Part shown: in pieces, positions 5,179 to 7,347 of the stretch | Layout: every line of letters begins with the position of its first letter | How positions within the stretch are numbered: the stretch's first letter is position 1 | Assembly: GCA_900758885.1 (NCBI GenBank) | Contig: CAAETD010000092.1 | Span: forward strand, 1 to 7,347 | Direction of reading: 5' to 3' | DNA: 7,347 bases | Source of the DNA: an uncultured Collinsella sp. | GTDB taxonomy: Bacteria > Actinomycetota > Coriobacteriia > Coriobacteriales > Coriobacteriaceae | Position numbers and translations under genes: made by a program | The notes under the pieces: generated by a model | Seen by the model: the letters and a program-made list of their open reading frames with translations, nothing else | Database searches by the model: none | Told to the model about the DNA's origin: nothing

Positions 5179-7347
5179 ATGTTCGCTGCCCTCGTTTCGC
5201 TCGTTGGCGCCGCAGGCACGGTACTGCTCGTGCTCAAGCACCTCAAGGCTTGCAAAAGCACGGGAGACACCCCGAGCCGCACGCTCTTTGTCCGCTGCGG
5301 CCTCATCCTGCTGATCCAGCTGTTCTTCACCGTCTGGTCCGCCATCGGCCTCGTGGACTGTGCAGACCCCATGGCGGTTGTCGTAGCGATTGTTGCGCAC
5401 GCACTCCTGTGCGGCTGCGCCTATTTCAATATCCACCGCGATTGCGTGCTCGAGCGCCTGCAGGCGCTCCTTGGCGCAGAGGGAAAGTTTGCCCATCCGC
5501 TGCTCGGCGCCTCGATCATGATTCTTCTTGCCGGCGTCTTTGCCACACTGGGACTCGAATTCTCTTCTAACCACGATCTCACTTGGATGTATCCCCTGTG
5601 CCTGCTGCTCGAGTGGGCGCTCATCGCATTCGCCATGCTGGGACTTTTCTTCCTGTTCCAGCGTCGCTGCGGCGGTGCCGTCGTGCTTGCTGTCGCCCTC
5701 TATGTCCTGGGTCTTGCCGAGTACTTTGTTATCCTGTTTAAGTCCATGCCCATCTCCCCCGGCGATTTGACGGCCCTCTCCACCGCCGCCGCCGTTGCTG
5801 GCACGGGCTTCACATACACGATCACCAGCTTTTGCATGCTGAGCCTCGCCTTTACGGTTATCGCTATCCAGATTTGCACCCTCGCGGCGCAGGTTGCGCC
5901 CAAACGCCAAAAAGGTTCCTGGCGCGGCCTGGTGCTCAATCTGCTAATTGCCATCGTCTGCCTGGGCGGCATCGCTGCACACACCACACTGCTCGACTAC
6001 TACCACACCCTCTATATTCAGGTGTACTCCTGGCGCCCGCTTGAGAGCTACTACCGTCAGGGCTTCCTGCCGTCATTCATCTCCGGCGCACAGACTATCA
6101 AGCCTTCCAAGCCCGAGGACTACACGGTCTCTGGCGCAAAAAAGCTCATCTCCGAGTACGCGAAGGAGTATGACGACAACAACCAGACGGGCGGCTCTTC
6201 TGCGACGCGACTTGAGGCCACGAAGCAGTTTGATGAAGAAAAGCCCACGGTCATCGCCGTCATGAACGAGACCTTCTCGGATCTCTCCATCTACCAGAAC
6301 ATGCATGCCGACTATCAGGGACCCACGTACTTTAAGAGCATCGACGATTGCCTCTCGCGCGGGCGCCTCTACGTCTCCGCCTATGGCGGCGGCACGGCCA
6401 ACACCGAGTTTGAGTTCCTGACGGGCAACTCCATGGCTTATTTGGGCAGCGGCGTGTATCCGTACACCACATACGACCTCACCGACACCGAGAACCTCGC
6501 CGCGCAGTTCAAGTCGCTTGGTTACCACACCACCGCCATGCACCCCAACCATGGCACCAACTGGAACCGCGAGAACGTCTATAAGGACTTTGGCTTTGAC
6601 CAATTCCTCACCATCAACGACTTCCAGAATGCCGAGACGCTGCGCGGCATGGTGACCGATAGGGCTACGTACGACAAGATTCTTGAGCTGCTGGACACCA
6701 ACAGCAACCCGCAGTTCATCTTTGACGTAACCATGCAAAACCACTCCGGTTATGACACCGGCCTCATCCCCTACGACAAGCAGATGAGTCTGAATATCGA
6801 CGGCGAGTTCAACTCCAACGTCAACGAGTATGTCTCGCTCATTCAGCAGTCCGACGAGGCACTTAAGTACTTCCTCAATAAGCTGAGCAAGCTCGACCGC
6901 AAGGTTGTCGTAGTGTTCTGGGGCGACCATCAGCCGTTCTTCCCCGATACGTATAACGACCGCTGGTTCACCAACGAGGACGACGCCACGCACCAAGAAC
7001 GCCTATGGCAGACCAGCTACATCATCTGGGCCAACTACGACGTAGCGGGCAATTCCCAGACGAGCCACGAGGAAGACCTTTCTTCCAACTACCTGAGCTC
7101 TGAGCTCATGAAGCTTATCGGCGCGCCCCTCACCGACTATCAAAAGGCCCACCTCACGCTGCGCCAGTCGCTGCCCGCTTTGAACTCCGTAGGCTACGAG
7201 GATTCTCAGGATCGCTGGCTGCTCTCCAGCTCAAAGAGCGACGAGGCATATAACGACACCATCGCTGCGGCCTGCGAGAAAGCACGCTCCGATTACCATG
7301 CAATGCAGTACTACATGATGTTTGGCGACGGCAAGGACATCTACACC
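5179..7347 (+). CDS. LTA synthase / MdoB-like sulfatase-domain protein, 3'-partial
   Basis: Membrane-anchored phosphoglycerol transferase-like enzyme (COG1368 type, sulfatase fold) with 723 visible codons and no stop before the window edge. About eight hydrophobic segments (near 2-21, 36-59, 66-84, 107-127, 138-160, 166-189, 212-238 and 249-271) precede an extracytoplasmic domain. The domain starts at PTVIAVMNETFSDL (from 356). By analogy with S. aureus LtaS, E364 is a metal ligand, T406 in GGGTANTEFEF the catalytic threonine, and D583-H584 in WGDHQPF metal ligands. H455, W462, R464 (HPNHGTNWNR) and H522 (QNHSGY) would be substrate-site residues. All key positions are present. SMPISPGDL (189-197), after the sixth segment, is typical of the family. 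The visible end (DYHAMQYYMMFGDGK) looks like the usual C-terminus, so few residues should be missing. The role is probably glycerol-phosphate polymer synthesis or head-group transfer in the envelope; the acceptor is unknown. Confidence 0.92.
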   Translation, partial: MFAALVSLVGAAGTVLLVLKHLKACKSTGDTPSRTLFVRCGLILLIQLFFTVWSAIGLVDCADPMAVVVAIVAHALLCGCAYFNIHRDCVLERLQALLGAEGKFAHPLLGASIMILLAGVFATLGLEFSSNHDLTWMYPLCLLLEWALIAFAMLGLFFLFQRRCGGAVVLAVALYVLGLAEYFVILFKSMPISPGDLTALSTAAAVAGTGFTYTITSFCMLSLAFTVIAIQICTLAAQVAPKRQKGSWRGLVLNLLIAIVCLGGIAAHTTLLDYYHTLYIQVYSWRPLESYYRQGFLPSFISGAQTIKPSKPEDYTVSGAKKLISEYAKEYDDNNQTGGSSATRLEATKQFDEEKPTVIAVMNETFSDLSIYQNMHADYQGPTYFKSIDDCLSRGRLYVSAYGGGTANTEFEFLTGNSMAYLGSGVYPYTTYDLTDTENLAAQFKSLGYHTTAMHPNHGTNWNRENVYKDFGFDQFLTINDFQNAETLRGMVTDRATYDKILELLDTNSNPQFIFDVTMQNHSGYDTGLIPYDKQMSLNIDGEFNSNVNEYVSLIQQSDEALKYFLNKLSKLDRKVVVVFWGDHQPFFPDTYNDRWFTNEDDATHQERLWQTSYIIWANYDVAGNSQTSHEEDLSSNYLSSELMKLIGAPLTDYQKAHLTLRQSLPALNSVGYEDSQDRWLLSSSKSDEAYNDTIAAACEKARSDYHAMQYYMMFGDGKDIYT

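Noticed and set aside
4857..5570. 237-codon + strand open frame starting in the divergent gap
   Set aside because: Its second half is out of frame with the clear LTA synthase-like gene. The first half is R/P-rich with no motif, and no ribosome binding site was seen for it.
4981..5910. 309-codon minus-strand open frame across the gap and the LTA synthase-like N-terminus
   Set aside because: Its translation is E/G/Q-rich low-complexity sequence opposite hydrophobic membrane segments, as expected for an antisense shadow.
6073..6996. 307-codon minus-strand open frame over the sulfatase domain
   Set aside because: It is a V/L/G-rich antisense shadow of conserved catalytic-domain codons.

Overview
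The window looks like an ordinary chromosomal stretch from a GC-rich, gut-type anaerobe. My best guess is a Coriobacteriia member such as Collinsella or a relative. This rests on the GC-rich third codon positions, the strong Shine-Dalgarno (SD) sites, the cysteine-rich cytosolic enzyme and the mix of low-GC-type protein families in a GC-rich genome. It is an inference, because no rRNA or other phylogenetic marker is present.

Layout, left to right. (1) A Kup-family potassium uptake permease on the + strand, cut off at its 5' end by the window edge (1-2007). (2) A 156-base convergent gap with two hairpins: a GC-rich, roughly bidirectional terminator (2053-2100) and an AT-rich perfect stem followed by a T-run on the minus strand (2117-2155). 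(3) A minus-strand pair that reads as a two-gene operon: a nitroreductase-family flavoprotein (4833-4015) followed after 36 bases by adenine deaminase, ade (3978-2164). (4) A 345-base divergent intergenic region (4834-5178) with small dyads but no gene. (5) A large + strand gene for a polytopic membrane protein with an extracellular sulfatase-type domain of the LTA synthase / MdoB phosphoglycerol transferase family (5179 to the window end). It lacks only its last few codons.

The genes do not form one pathway. Kup handles K+ import. Ade converts adenine to hypoxanthine plus ammonia in purine salvage. The nitroreductase is a generic NAD(P)H/FMN reductase that appears to be co-transcribed with ade. 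The LTA synthase-like enzyme acts outside the membrane on glycerol-phosphate polymers or head groups. I found no mobile element, CRISPR array, tRNA, rRNA, phage gene or defence cassette. I do not see a new biological system here; the findings are modest points about regulation and subfamily.
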